A program made the position numbers and the translations under genes. This document shows positions 36,920-44,786 of a stretch of DNA of 64,000 bases, piece by piece. The stretch spans positions 55,582-119,581 of the forward strand of contig DASSKK010000028.1 in assembly GCA_035690495.1 (NCBI GenBank), in the 5' to 3' direction. The stretch's first letter is position 1; each line of letters starts with the position of its first letter. This DNA comes from DASSKK01 sp035690495. GTDB taxonomy: Bacteria > Actinomycetota > Actinomycetes > Propionibacteriales > Nocardioidaceae. The notes under the pieces were generated by a model, which did no database searches, was not told where the DNA came from, and saw nothing but the letters and a program-made list of their open reading frames with translations.

Positions 36920-36922
36920 GTG

Positions 36923-37057
36923 CGCACGATCATGCGGATCATGTCTTGCGCGAAGTCCTTTGCGGCGGGATACTCGCTATATACGTATGATCGTGCGCAA
37001 TCTGTAGGAAGGACGGCTGGCATGGCACTCGAGCAGAGTAATACGCACGATCGTGCG
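36923..37057 (+). promoter_or_regulatory. Three operator copies around the hipBA promoter
   Basis: CGCACGATCATGCG (36923-36936), CGTATGATCGTGCG (36984-36997) and the perfect palindrome CGCACGATCGTGCG (37044-37057). The middle copy overlaps a TATGAT -10 (36986-36991); the third lies 22 bases inside hipB. This is the layout expected for cooperative autorepression by HipB-HipA. Confidence 0.75.
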
Positions 37058-37267
37058 ACTTCCGGCTGGAGGGAAGTCGTCGTGGCCCGGCGCCGGGCGC
37101 TGGGGCTGCGGCAGGAGGACCTGGCGGATCTCGCCGGCGTCTCGCACAGGTTCGTGCAGTCGATAGAGGCTGGCAAGCCCACGATCCGGCTCGACAAGCT
37201 CACGGCCGTCCTGCATGCGCTGGGCCTGCACCTGGAGGTCGTGCCCGACAGGCAGGGCCGGCCGTGA
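37022..37267 (+). CDS. hipB: HipB-type antitoxin, XRE-family repressor
   Basis: 81 residues. WREVVVARRRALGLRQEDLADLAGVSHRFVQSIEAGKPTIRLDKL is a Cro/C1 helix-turn-helix, and the C-terminal LHALGLHLEVV is the dimer strand seen in HipB. It represses the operon and neutralises the HipA kinase. GGAAGGA (about 37006) is the ribosome-binding site before ATG 37022; an upstream in-frame start at 36920 would run through two operators and is rejected. GTGA overlap with hipA. Confidence 0.9.
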   Translation: MALEQSNTHDRATSGWREVVVARRRALGLRQEDLADLAGVSHRFVQSIEAGKPTIRLDKLTAVLHALGLHLEVVPDRQGRP

Positions 37268-38469
37268 GCTTGGTCCTGGAGGAGCTGCGCCGGGTGGACC
37301 GGGCCGATGTGTACAAGAAGGGGGTACATGCTGCGGTGCTCCGCCGCACCGCCCACAGTGTCGAGCTGGTCTACGACCAGGCCCACCTGGACAGGCACGG
37401 TCCCGCCCTCGCCTCGACTCTTCCACCCCGCGCGGAGCCGTTCATGACCCCGGCCGGAGCCCTTCCGCCCTACCTCTCCGGCCTGCTTCCCGAAGGTCGA
37501 AGGTTGTCGGCGCTGCGCAGAGCGGTGAAGACAAGTGCTGACGACGAGCTCAGTCTCCTGCTGGCCGTGGGCGCGGACGCGGTGGGCGACGTGCAGGTGG
37601 TGCCCGCCGGTGCGGGTCCCGAGGAGGTCTCGGCTCGCGTGCAGGCCGAGAGGTGGGACGACATCTCCTTCGCGGAGGTCTTCGCCGCCGAGACCGGCGC
37701 CGAGCCGGATCGGGTGGCTCTGCCAGGAGTGCAGCCCAAGGCCTCGGCACGGATGATCTCGTTCCCGGTGCGCCGCGGCAGCGGAAGGTTCATCCTCAAG
37801 CTCGACCCACCCGAGTTCCCGCATCTTTGCCGCAACGAGTGGCTGATGATGCAGGCGGCCAAGGACTCGGGTCTGAGGACCGCGGCTGCCGACCTGGTCA
37901 CCGACCGGGACGGGCGGGAAGCCCTCGCGGTCCATCGTTTCGACCGCCTTCCCGACGGCAGGCTGCTCGCCGTGGAGGACGCGTGCCAGGCGATGGGCCG
38001 ATACCCGGCGGACAAATACAACGTGACCGCTGAAGATGCGGTGGCCGCTCTCAACGGACTTGCCGACGCACCCCTGGTCGCCGCACGCACGATGCTGCGC
38101 TGGGTGGCGTTCGCCTATGTGACGTGCAACGGGGACCTGCACGCCAAGAATCTCGCAGTAGCAGAACATGCGGACGGCACGTTCCGGCCGGCGCCGGCCT
38201 TCGACCTGCCCTCGTCGTACCCCTACGGCGACGTCACCATGGCACTGCCGGTCGGGGGAAAGTTCCGCGAGGACATCGGTCGTGGCGACCTGATGGTGCT
38301 GGCGGCCGGGTGGGGGCTTCCTGACCGCGCATCGGTGAAGGTGCTCGACGAGGTGGCGGAACGGGTGGCCAGGTGGTTGCCGAGGCTGGACGAGTCCGGA
38401 TTCTCCGAGCGCATCGTCGGCAAGTGGCGGCGGGCGGTCGCGTATCGACGCGCGCGCCTGGTCTCGTGA
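37264..38469 (+). CDS. hipA: HipA-type serine/threonine kinase toxin
   Basis: 401 residues. The N-terminal subdomain (YLSGLLPEGRRLSALRRAVK, then SADDELSLLLAVGADAVGDV) is followed by the kinase core: GVQPKASARMIS (phosphate-binding loop), FILKLDP (ATP Lys), HRFDRLPDGR, CNGDLHAKNLAV (catalytic Asp/Asn) and AFDLPSSYPY (DFG-like metal Asp). HipA of E. coli phosphorylates glutamyl-tRNA synthetase and induces persistence; the target here is not known. Ends 25 bases before the tRNA gene. Confidence 0.92.
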   Translation: MSLVLEELRRVDRADVYKKGVHAAVLRRTAHSVELVYDQAHLDRHGPALASTLPPRAEPFMTPAGALPPYLSGLLPEGRRLSALRRAVKTSADDELSLLLAVGADAVGDVQVVPAGAGPEEVSARVQAERWDDISFAEVFAAETGAEPDRVALPGVQPKASARMISFPVRRGSGRFILKLDPPEFPHLCRNEWLMMQAAKDSGLRTAAADLVTDRDGREALAVHRFDRLPDGRLLAVEDACQAMGRYPADKYNVTAEDAVAALNGLADAPLVAARTMLRWVAFAYVTCNGDLHAKNLAVAEHADGTFRPAPAFDLPSSYPYGDVTMALPVGGKFREDIGRGDLMVLAAGWGLPDRASVKVLDEVAERVARWLPRLDESGFSERIVGKWRRAVAYRRARLVS

Positions 38470-38494
38470 CCCATACGCTGGGCACACCGTGACG

Positions 38495-38567
38495 GCCCCC
38501 GTATCCCAACGGCAGAGGAAGAGGTCTTAAACACCTCCCAGTGTGGGTTCGAGTCCCACCGGGGGCA
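38495..38567 (+). tRNA. tRNA with anticodon TAA (Leu by codon) but a short, class I variable loop
   Basis: Acceptor GCCCCCG (38495-38501) pairs with CGGGGGC (38560-38566), discriminator A. The anticodon stem GAGGT/ACCTC (38521-38525, 38533-38537) encloses CTTAAAC, giving TAA at 38528-38530. The T arm is GTGGG-TTCGAGT-CCCAC. The variable loop is only CCAGT (five bases), whereas tRNA-Leu normally has a long variable arm. No CCA is encoded. The D stem holds only weak pairs, so charge identity is uncertain. Confidence 0.75.
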
Positions 38568-38598
38568 CGGCGAGCGGGAGGGCGAGCTCGCTCGCACT

Positions 38599-38651
38599 CA
38601 TCGCGAGCCAAGCCCTCGGTCGACGAGCGAAGCGAGGACTACCGGGGGCAC
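38599..38651 (+). repeat. Dispersed repeat (family D), copy 1, next to the tRNA
   Basis: CATCGCGAGCCA (38599 onward) then CGGTCGACGAGCGAAGCGAG (38618-38637) and GACTACCGGGGGCAC, matching 39051-39104 over about 50 bases. Its last 11 bases ACCGGGGGCAC (38641-38651) equal the tRNA 3' end plus one base (38558-38568). Confidence 0.8.
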
Positions 38652-39050
38652 CCCCGTCAGCCCGACACCGTCGGCCCGACGCCATGGGGCCCGCCTACTG
38701 CCCCGGGGTATACAAATGCGATGTTTCGGGCATCATGTTGAGGGTGGCGGCCGGCTGATGCGCGCTCATGCCCTCTGGCACCGTTCTGGCGCCGCGATGG
38801 TGCCTGAGGGCATTAGTAGTGCCCCGCAGCCCACTCGTCTTCGAGAATCGCGAGTTCGACCTCGCCGAGAACAACGCGGCGCTCCCCGGCTGAGCAGCCC
38901 CAACGATGCCGAGGACCTGGCCCAACAAGCGCTGCTGCGCGCTGTCGCCTGGCGCAGAGCCAGCTCTTCGAGACGCCGGAGATGGCGGCGACTTATGGGC
39001 AGGACGGTTCTCGACCACCATCGCGGTGATCAGCAACCGCGTAGATGTCA
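38652..39050. other. Decayed DNA between repeat copies, with a hairpin and a possible sigma-factor remnant
   Basis: No intact gene. ATGCCCTCTGGCACC (38768-38782) and GGTGCCTGAGGGCAT (38799-38813) form a hairpin with one mismatch. On the plus strand near 38893-38960 the frame SPNDAEDLAQQALLRAVAWR resembles region 2 of an ECF sigma factor, too short to be sure. The stretch looks like the leftovers of an insertion at the tRNA. Confidence 0.35.
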
Positions 39051-39135
39051 TCATCGCGAGCCATGCTCCCGGTCGACGAGCGAAGCGAGGACTACCGGGG
39101 GCACAGGCGAGCGAAGCGAGGACTACCGGAGGCAC
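39051..39135 (+). repeat. Dispersed repeat (family D), copies 2 and 3
   Basis: Copy 2 (39051-39104) repeats copy 1 including CGGTCGACGAGCGAAGCGAG and ends in ACCGGGGGCAC (39094-39104). A shortened third copy, GGCGAGCGAAGCGAGGACTA plus CCGGAGGCAC, follows directly (39106-39135). Confidence 0.8.
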
Positions 39136-39269
39136 CGGAACACCGGGCCTGCGCGGTGCGTTGGACGAAGCAGACCCCTAGAATGTGAGTCGGCGGCCCG
39201 AGGGTGCCCAAAAGCTACGGACGTGCAGGCCCCCAGACCGGTTCGAGGCCCCTGGCAAGGAGGAGCCCC

Positions 39270-40154
39270 ATGGAGAGCAGCAACCCCGTCTTCCGCAACG
39301 CCGGCGGTTTCAACGGCAAGGCGACGCGGAACGCCTACGGGAACACCACCTACCCGGCCAGCGGGATGACCTACCCCGCCTACGGCGCCCCGTCCCGCGG
39401 CGCCCGCGGCGCCGGCGGCTACGACGCCGGCACGCCGCCGACGATGCTCGACCGCGGCCGGATGACCATCGACACGGTCGTGCAGAAGACCGGGCTCACC
39501 CTCGGACTTCTCGTGCTGGCCGCGGCGGCCACCTGGCTGCTGACCGGAGACCCGCGTGGGTTAGGTCCCGACTCGCAGAGCGTGGCGCGATCCCTCTACC
39601 TGCTCGCGATGGTGGGTGCGTTCGGCGGCTTCGGGCTGTCGCTGGTCAACTCCTTCAAGCGAGTGGCCAGTCCGACGCTGGTGCTGGCGTACGCCGTGCT
39701 CGAGGGCGTGTTCATCGGTGCGATGAGCAAGGTGTTCGACGCGATGTTCGGCGGCGGCATCATCCTCGGTGCGGTGCTCGGCACCGTCGCCGCGTTCGCC
39801 GGCACCCTGGCGGCGTACAAGTTCTTCGACATCAAGGTCGGCAACAGGTTCCGCCGCTGGGTGGTCGGCGCGATGTTCGGCTTCGTGGCGGTCAGCGTGC
39901 TCGACCTGGTCCTGAGCTTCTTCGGGGCCTCGTTCGGCTTCAACGGGCTCGGGCCGGTCGGTCTGATCTCCAGCGTGATCGGTCTCGGGCTCGGCGTACT
40001 CATGCTGATCCTGGACTTCGACTACGTCGAACGCGGCGTGGCCGCCGGGCTGCCGGAGCAGGAGTCCTGGCGTGCTGCGTTCGGTCTGACGGTCACGATC
40101 GTATGGATCTATATCGAACTGCTGAGGATTCTGGCTATTCTACGGGGCAACTAG
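39270..40154 (+). CDS. Bax inhibitor-1/YccA-like membrane protein
   Basis: 294 residues: a Gly/Tyr/Ala-rich cytosolic N-terminus (about 60 residues) and seven hydrophobic helices (TLGLLVLAAAATWLL, SLYLLAMVGAFGGFGLSLV, LVLAYAVLEGVFIGAMS, IILGAVLGTVAAFAGTLA and others). EGVFIGA and the late DFDYVERG are hallmarks of the actinobacterial Bax1-I family (PF12811). These act as ion or stress channels in other organisms; the role here is unknown. ATG 39270 follows AAGGAGGAG. Confidence 0.88.
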   Translation: MESSNPVFRNAGGFNGKATRNAYGNTTYPASGMTYPAYGAPSRGARGAGGYDAGTPPTMLDRGRMTIDTVVQKTGLTLGLLVLAAAATWLLTGDPRGLGPDSQSVARSLYLLAMVGAFGGFGLSLVNSFKRVASPTLVLAYAVLEGVFIGAMSKVFDAMFGGGIILGAVLGTVAAFAGTLAAYKFFDIKVGNRFRRWVVGAMFGFVAVSVLDLVLSFFGASFGFNGLGPVGLISSVIGLGLGVLMLILDFDYVERGVAAGLPEQESWRAAFGLTVTIVWIYIELLRILAILRGN

Positions 40155-40179
40155 TGCCCCACTAGGCTTCCCCACCCAC

Positions 40180-40213
40180 GGCGCCCCCGGTTACCTCCCA
40201 GGCTGGGGGCGCC
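40180..40213. terminator. Hairpin terminator after the Bax1-like gene
   Basis: Arms GGCGCCCCC (40180-40188) and GGGGGCGCC (40205-40213), followed by GGCTTGTGTG. It lies 25 bases after the gene's stop and before the convergent hydrolase gene. Confidence 0.75.
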
Positions 40214-40256
40214 GGCTTGTGTGCACGCCGGCGGCCTCGCATCCAGTCGTCGCCCG

Positions 40257-41285
40257 TCAGGCGTCCTGCTCGACCGTGTCGGCGGAGTCGTTCTCCTCCG
40301 GGGTCTCGACATCGGTCTCCGGGTGGCGGCGGCGGCGCCGCAGCTGCGCCCAGCGGCCCCGGTCGCTCCGTTGCGCCCCGCCGACCTCGGTGCCGCCGAC
40401 CTCCACCCCGGGGGTTCGCGCGGCCCGCACCGCGGCGCGCGAGACCGGCAGCACCTCGTCGCCTCTGGCGTGCTCGGGCATCAGGTCCTCGAACGGGATC
40501 ACGCCGACCGCCGCGAGCACCGAGGGCAGCAACACGGACGCGAGGCTGGAGTAGCCGGCCGCGGACGGGTGGAAGCGGTCCGGCCCGAACAGCAGCGCCG
40601 GGGTGGCCTCGAACTCCGGTCCGAGGATCGACCCCAGCGAGACGGTGCGCCCACCAGCCTCGACCACGGCGATCGTCTGCGCGGCGGCCAGCCGCCGCGA
40701 CCAGGTGCGGGCCACCTGGCGGAGCGGGAACGCGACCGGCTCGAGGGTCCCCAGGTCTGGGCAGGTGCCGACGACCACCTCGACACCCGCGCTCCGCAGT
40801 CGGCGGACTCCTGCATCAAGCAGCCGGATCGACTCCGACGGCAGCCTGGTGTGGGTGATGTCGTTGACGCCGACCAGGATCACCGCGACGTGCGGGTCCA
40901 TCTCGAGCGCCTTGTCGATCTGCGCGTCGAGATCGCGAGTCTGGGCGCCGACGTATCCCAGCGACCGGAGATAGACGCGACGGTCCGCTCCCTCGGCGAG
41001 CCCTGAGGCGAGGTGCGCGCCCGGCGTATCGTGCACGGCCTCCACGCCGTACCCGGCCGCCGACGAGTCGCCGAGCAGTGCCACCTTGATCGCCGGTCCG
41101 GTTCTGCCCCTGCCGTACCACCCGGTGGCGTCGGGTGGGTCGTGGTCGGCGTCCCCGATCGTGCGGCGGGCGATGAACGCCTCGGTGCGCAGCAGGCCGT
41201 AGAGCGAGGCGCCCAGCACGGAAAGGCCGCCGCCGCCGAATGCGGCGGCAGCCGCCAGCCGCCGAGCGGCAGATGCCTTGCCCAC
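40257..41285 (-). CDS. SGNH/GDSL-family esterase, membrane-anchored
   Basis: About 342 residues. An N-terminal hydrophobic segment (LAAAAAFGGGGLSVLGASLYGL) should anchor or export it. IKVALLGDSSAAGYGV is block I with the nucleophile Ser, VILVGVNDITH is block III (Asn), and FGPDRFHPSAAGY is block V with the Asp-His pair. The C-terminal tail is highly charged. Substrate unknown (acyl or carbohydrate ester). I start at GTG 41285 behind GGGAG; a longer frame reaches 41336 but crosses the cbs promoter. Divergent from cbs. Confidence 0.85.
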   Translation of the reverse strand: MGKASAARRLAAAAAFGGGGLSVLGASLYGLLRTEAFIARRTIGDADHDPPDATGWYGRGRTGPAIKVALLGDSSAAGYGVEAVHDTPGAHLASGLAEGADRRVYLRSLGYVGAQTRDLDAQIDKALEMDPHVAVILVGVNDITHTRLPSESIRLLDAGVRRLRSAGVEVVVGTCPDLGTLEPVAFPLRQVARTWSRRLAAAQTIAVVEAGGRTVSLGSILGPEFEATPALLFGPDRFHPSAAGYSSLASVLLPSVLAAVGVIPFEDLMPEHARGDEVLPVSRAAVRAARTPGVEVGGTEVGGAQRSDRGRWAQLRRRRRHPETDVETPEENDSADTVEQDA

Positions 41286-41305
41286 GACTCCCACCTTACG
41301 GGCTC

Positions 41306-41311
41306 TACACT
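41306..41311 (+). promoter_or_regulatory. -10 element of a leaderless cbs promoter
   Basis: TACACT ends six bases before the GTG start of cbs (41318). There is no ribosome-binding site, so the transcript probably begins at the start codon. Confidence 0.5.
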
Positions 41312-41317
41312 CCCCGT

Positions 41318-42727
41318 GTGCGTTACGTGAACTCACTGCTGGACCTTGTCGGTGACACGCCGCTGCTGCGTCTCTCGCGCGTGCTCGACGAACTGCCGGC
41401 TGGGGACGAAGGCCCGCTGGTCCTCGCGAAGATCGAGTACCTCAACCCCGGTGGCTCGGTGAAGGACCGGATCGCACTGCGGATGGTCGAGGCGGCCGAG
41501 GAGTCCGGAGAGCTGCGGCCGGGCGGGACGATCGTCGAGCCCACCTCCGGGAACACCGGCGTCGGACTGGCGATGGTCGCGCAGGCCAAGGGCTACCACT
41601 GCGTGTTCGTGGTGCCGGACAAGGTCAGCGAGGACAAGCAGGACGTGCTCAAGGCGTACGGCGCCCGGGTGGTCGTCTGCCCGACCGCGGTGCCGCCCGA
41701 GCACCCCGACTCCTACTACAGCGTCTCGGACCGGCTGGTCGGCGAGATCGACGGCGCATGGAAGCCGGACCAGTACTCCAACCAGAACAACCCGCTGTCC
41801 CACTACGAGTCGACCGGGCCCGAGATCTGGGCTCAGACCGAGGGTCGCATCACGCACTTCGTCGCCGGCATCGGGACCGGAGGCACGATCAGCGGGACCG
41901 GGCGCTACCTCAAGGAGCGCAGTGCCGAACGAGGGGGGCCCGCGGTCCAGATCGTCGGCGCCGACCCGGCCGGCTCGGTCTACTCCGGCGGCAGCGGGCG
42001 GCCCTACCTGGTCGAGGGCGTCGGCGAGGACTTCTGGCCGGTCACCTACGACAAGGACATCGCGGACCGCGTCATCGAGGTCTCCGACGGCGACTCGTTC
42101 GAGATGACCCGCAGGCTGGCCAGCGAGGAGGCGCTGCTGGTCGGCGGCTCGTCCGGGATGGCGGTCGCTGCCGCCGTACGCCTGGCTCACGAGCTGGCGC
42201 AGACCCCCGACGGCAGGGACGCGGTGATCGTCGTACTGCTGCCCGACTCGGGGCGGGGCTACCTGACCAAGGTGTTCAACGACGAGTGGCTGGCGCGGTA
42301 CGGCTTCCTGCCGGCCAGCGGCGGACAGACGGTCGGCGAGGTGCTGCGCGCCAAGCGCGGCTCGATCCCGGCGCTGGTGCACACCCACCCGAACGAGACG
42401 ATCGCGCAGGCGGTGCACATCCTGCAGGAGTACGCCGTCTCGCAGATGCCCGTGGTGCGCGCCGAGCCGCCGGTGATGGCCCAGGAGGTCGCCGGCTCGG
42501 TCTCCGAGCGCCGGCTCCTCGACGCGCTCTTCTCCGGGCGGGCGGTGCTCGCCGACTCGGTCGAGGCGCACATGGACGCACCGCTGCCCACCATCGGGTC
42601 GAACGCGCCGGTGACCGACGCCGTCGGCGTCCTCGAGGACGCCGACGCCCTGCTGGTGCACGAGGACGGCAAGCCGGTGGGGGTGGTGACGCGGCAGGAC
42701 CTGCTGGGGTTCCTCGCCGGCAGCTGA
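41318..42727 (+). CDS. cbs: Cystathionine beta-synthase
   Basis: Condenses homocysteine and serine to cystathionine, first step of transsulfuration. 469 residues. The PLP domain has NPGGSVKDRIALRM (Schiff-base Lys), PTSGNTGVGLAMVAQAKGY and GIGTGGTISGTGRYLK; the C-terminus carries two CBS (Bateman) domains (VHTHPNETIAQAVHILQEY and LPTIGSNAPVTDAVGVLEDA) that can bind adenosyl ligands. Start GTG 41318 is leaderless. metB (cystathionine gamma-synthase) lies 11.5 kb away, so both directions of the pathway are represented. Confidence 0.95.
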   Translation: MRYVNSLLDLVGDTPLLRLSRVLDELPAGDEGPLVLAKIEYLNPGGSVKDRIALRMVEAAEESGELRPGGTIVEPTSGNTGVGLAMVAQAKGYHCVFVVPDKVSEDKQDVLKAYGARVVVCPTAVPPEHPDSYYSVSDRLVGEIDGAWKPDQYSNQNNPLSHYESTGPEIWAQTEGRITHFVAGIGTGGTISGTGRYLKERSAERGGPAVQIVGADPAGSVYSGGSGRPYLVEGVGEDFWPVTYDKDIADRVIEVSDGDSFEMTRRLASEEALLVGGSSGMAVAAAVRLAHELAQTPDGRDAVIVVLLPDSGRGYLTKVFNDEWLARYGFLPASGGQTVGEVLRAKRGSIPALVHTHPNETIAQAVHILQEYAVSQMPVVRAEPPVMAQEVAGSVSERRLLDALFSGRAVLADSVEAHMDAPLPTIGSNAPVTDAVGVLEDADALLVHEDGKPVGVVTRQDLLGFLAGS

Positions 42728-42731
42728 CCGC

Positions 42732-42787
42732 CGACCCGCGGGTAAATCGGTGCCGACCCGCGGGTAAATCGGTGCCGACCCGCGCCC
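42732..42787 (+). repeat. Tandem 22-bp repeat (family B) after cbs
   Basis: CGACCCGCGGGTAAATCGGT plus GC at 42732-42753, repeated exactly at 42754-42775, with a partial third copy CGACCCGCG at 42776. It begins five bases after the cbs stop. The same unit occurs three times after ilvA (59286). Confidence 0.9.
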
Positions 42788-42839
42788 CTGACATCAACAA
42801 GACGGCATTGCGATGTCAGGACGACACCATTATGGTGTC
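42788..42839 (+). promoter_or_regulatory. Promoter and paired palindromes before the ABC exporter operon
   Basis: Inverted repeat CTGACATC (42788-42795) / GATGTCAG (42812-42819), then palindrome GACACCATTATGGTGTC (42823-42839). The second covers the -10 element TATGGT (42831-42836), six bases before the ATG, so expression is probably repressor-controlled and leaderless. No regulator gene is adjacent. Confidence 0.6.
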
Positions 42840-42842
42840 GCC

Positions 42843-44786
42843 ATGATGTCGCCGCGATGGGCGCTGGTCACGGAGACCTCCTCGCGCTATCTCCTGCACG
42901 CCCGGCTCCTGCGGCGCGCCGCGCCCGGCTGGACCGCGCTGTGCCTGCTGGCCACCACGGCGTCGGCGGCCGCCAAGACCCTGGCCCTGCTCACCACCGG
43001 CCGGCTGGTCGGCGAGCTGCCGGCAGTCCTGCGCGAGGGAGCCGACGGCGCAGCGGCAGACCGGGCCTGGACCTGGCTGTGGTGGACCGCAGTCGCGTTC
43101 GTGGCCTCGCCGGTGTTCATGGGGCTGGCCGACGCGATGGCGCAACGGGTGTCGGCGCGCTACCTGGAGACCACCTTCGACATGCTGCTGGAGGTCGGCA
43201 CCCACCCCTACGGCGTCGCGCCGTTCGACGACCCCAAGCTGACCGGCCGCATCGACGGGCTGCACCAGGCGATGCGGGACTGGACGTTCGTGATGGGCGT
43301 GGACAGCACCTGGGTGGTGGTGTCCACCCGGCTGGCCGGCGTCGGCGCTCTCGTCGTGGTATCCACCTGGAGCTGGTGGGTCGGCCTGGTGCTGATGGTC
43401 GGGTACCTGCTGATGTCGAAGGTCGTCACCACGTGGATCAACACCTTCTACGACGACCTGCTCGACGTGACCGGCAACGCCCGGCGTCAGGCCACCTACC
43501 TGCGCAGGCTGCTCACCGACGGCGCGACCGGCAAGGAGGTGCGGCTCTTCGGCCTGTCCAGCCACCTGCTGGACCGGTTCCAGGCCACCTGGATGTCGGC
43601 GATGGCCCTCGTGTGGCGCAACCGGAGCCGCACGGTCGGGCCGGTCGTCGCGGTGCTGTCCGTGGCGTTCGTGCTGAACGCGGGCGCCTTCGCGCTGCTC
43701 GCCCACGACGCCGTCGGTGGCGCCGTCTCCCTCGGCGCGCTGGCCACGCTCGCCCAAGGGCTGCTGGCGCTGGAGTCCTTCGGGCCGATGGGCGACCCGC
43801 AGTCGGCGCTGGCGCGCAACACCGCGGCCGCCCGCGAGCTGGTCGCCGTGCGCCGTCTGGTCGGGCTGCCGGTCCTGCCGGACGACAGAGTGCGCCTCGG
43901 GGGGATGCGGATCGGCCCCCGACCTCGGCATCCGGTGCGGGAACACTGCGGCTTGGCTCCCGACCGCGGGCCGGCGCAGCCCGCGGCGACCGTGGAGCTC
44001 GACGACGTCACGTTCACCTACCCCGCGCGGTCCGAGCCGGCGTTCCGCAACCTGAGCCTGCGCATCCCCGCCGGGCAGTCCGTCGCGGTCGTCGGCGTGA
44101 ACGGCGCCGGGAAGTCCACGCTCATCAAGCTGCTGTGCGGTCTCTACCCCGCCGACTCGGGCACCGTGCGGGTGGCCGGGGCCGACCCCGCTGCGGATCC
44201 GCGCGCTCGCGCCCGGGTCGCGGTGATCTTCCAGGACTTCGTGCACTACCACCTCAGCCTGCGCGACAACGTCGGCTTCGGAGCGGTGGGCCGGCTGGAC
44301 GACGAGCGGGCGCTCGCCTCCGCGCTGACCGACGCCGGGGGAGGCGCCCTGCTGGCGCGGCTGCCGCAGGACTGGGACACCGTCCTCTCGCCGGAGTACG
44401 CCGCCGGCACCGACCTGTCCGGCGGCCAGTGGCAGCGGGTCGCACTCGCCCGCGCGTTCGCCGCCATCCGCGGCGGGGCCGGTGTCCTGGTCCTGGACGA
44501 ACCGACCGCCGCCCTCGACGTACGCGCCGAGGCGGCCTTGTTCGACCGCTTCCTGGAGGTGACCCGGGGGCTCACCACGATCCTGGTCAGCCACCGGCTC
44601 TCCTCGGTGCGTCACGCCGACCGGATCGTCGTGCTCGACCCCGGCCATGCCGGGAACGGCGCGATCGTCGAGGACGGCTCCCACGAGGAGCTGATGGCCC
44701 TCGGCGGGGAGTACGCCGCGATGTTCGCCCTGCAGGCAAGCAGGTTCAACGCAGCGGGCGCGGACCGAGAGGAGCTCGCGCGGTGA
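42843..44786 (+). CDS. ABC exporter, fused permease and ATPase, first subunit
   Basis: 647 residues: an N-terminal six-helix exporter domain (LLRRAAPGWTALCLLATTASA, WLWWTAVAFVASPVFMGLAD, GVGALVVVSTWSWWVGLVLM) and a C-terminal ATPase with Walker A VGVNGAGKSTLIKLLCG, signature LSGGQWQR and Walker B VLVLDEPTAALD. The SGGQWQRVALAR form and pairing with a second fused gene mark a heterodimeric type IV exporter, like those moving lipids, peptides or drugs. GTGA overlap with the partner. Substrate unknown; no peptide precursor gene was found nearby. Confidence 0.92.
   Translation: MMSPRWALVTETSSRYLLHARLLRRAAPGWTALCLLATTASAAAKTLALLTTGRLVGELPAVLREGADGAAADRAWTWLWWTAVAFVASPVFMGLADAMAQRVSARYLETTFDMLLEVGTHPYGVAPFDDPKLTGRIDGLHQAMRDWTFVMGVDSTWVVVSTRLAGVGALVVVSTWSWWVGLVLMVGYLLMSKVVTTWINTFYDDLLDVTGNARRQATYLRRLLTDGATGKEVRLFGLSSHLLDRFQATWMSAMALVWRNRSRTVGPVVAVLSVAFVLNAGAFALLAHDAVGGAVSLGALATLAQGLLALESFGPMGDPQSALARNTAAARELVAVRRLVGLPVLPDDRVRLGGMRIGPRPRHPVREHCGLAPDRGPAQPAATVELDDVTFTYPARSEPAFRNLSLRIPAGQSVAVVGVNGAGKSTLIKLLCGLYPADSGTVRVAGADPAADPRARARVAVIFQDFVHYHLSLRDNVGFGAVGRLDDERALASALTDAGGGALLARLPQDWDTVLSPEYAAGTDLSGGQWQRVALARAFAAIRGGAGVLVLDEPTAALDVRAEAALFDRFLEVTRGLTTILVSHRLSSVRHADRIVVLDPGHAGNGAIVEDGSHEELMALGGEYAAMFALQASRFNAAGADREELAR

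Noticed and set aside
36883..38487. 534-codon minus-strand frame opposite hipBA
   Set aside because: Shadow of HipA; crosses the tRNA side and the operators.
38495..39269. Integrated prophage or genomic island at the tRNA
   Set aside because: Repeats match the tRNA end, but no integrase or phage gene is present; only short decayed DNA remains, so it is listed as repeats only.
41286..41317. SAM or cobalamin riboswitch before cbs or metB
   Set aside because: Both genes have a -10 element six or seven bases before the start codon, leaving no leader that could fold into a riboswitch.
42857..44782. Upstream extension of the second ABC exporter gene to 42857
   Set aside because: The open frame runs over the first subunit in another phase and encodes Arg/Gly-rich noise; GTG 44783 gives the normal N-terminus.
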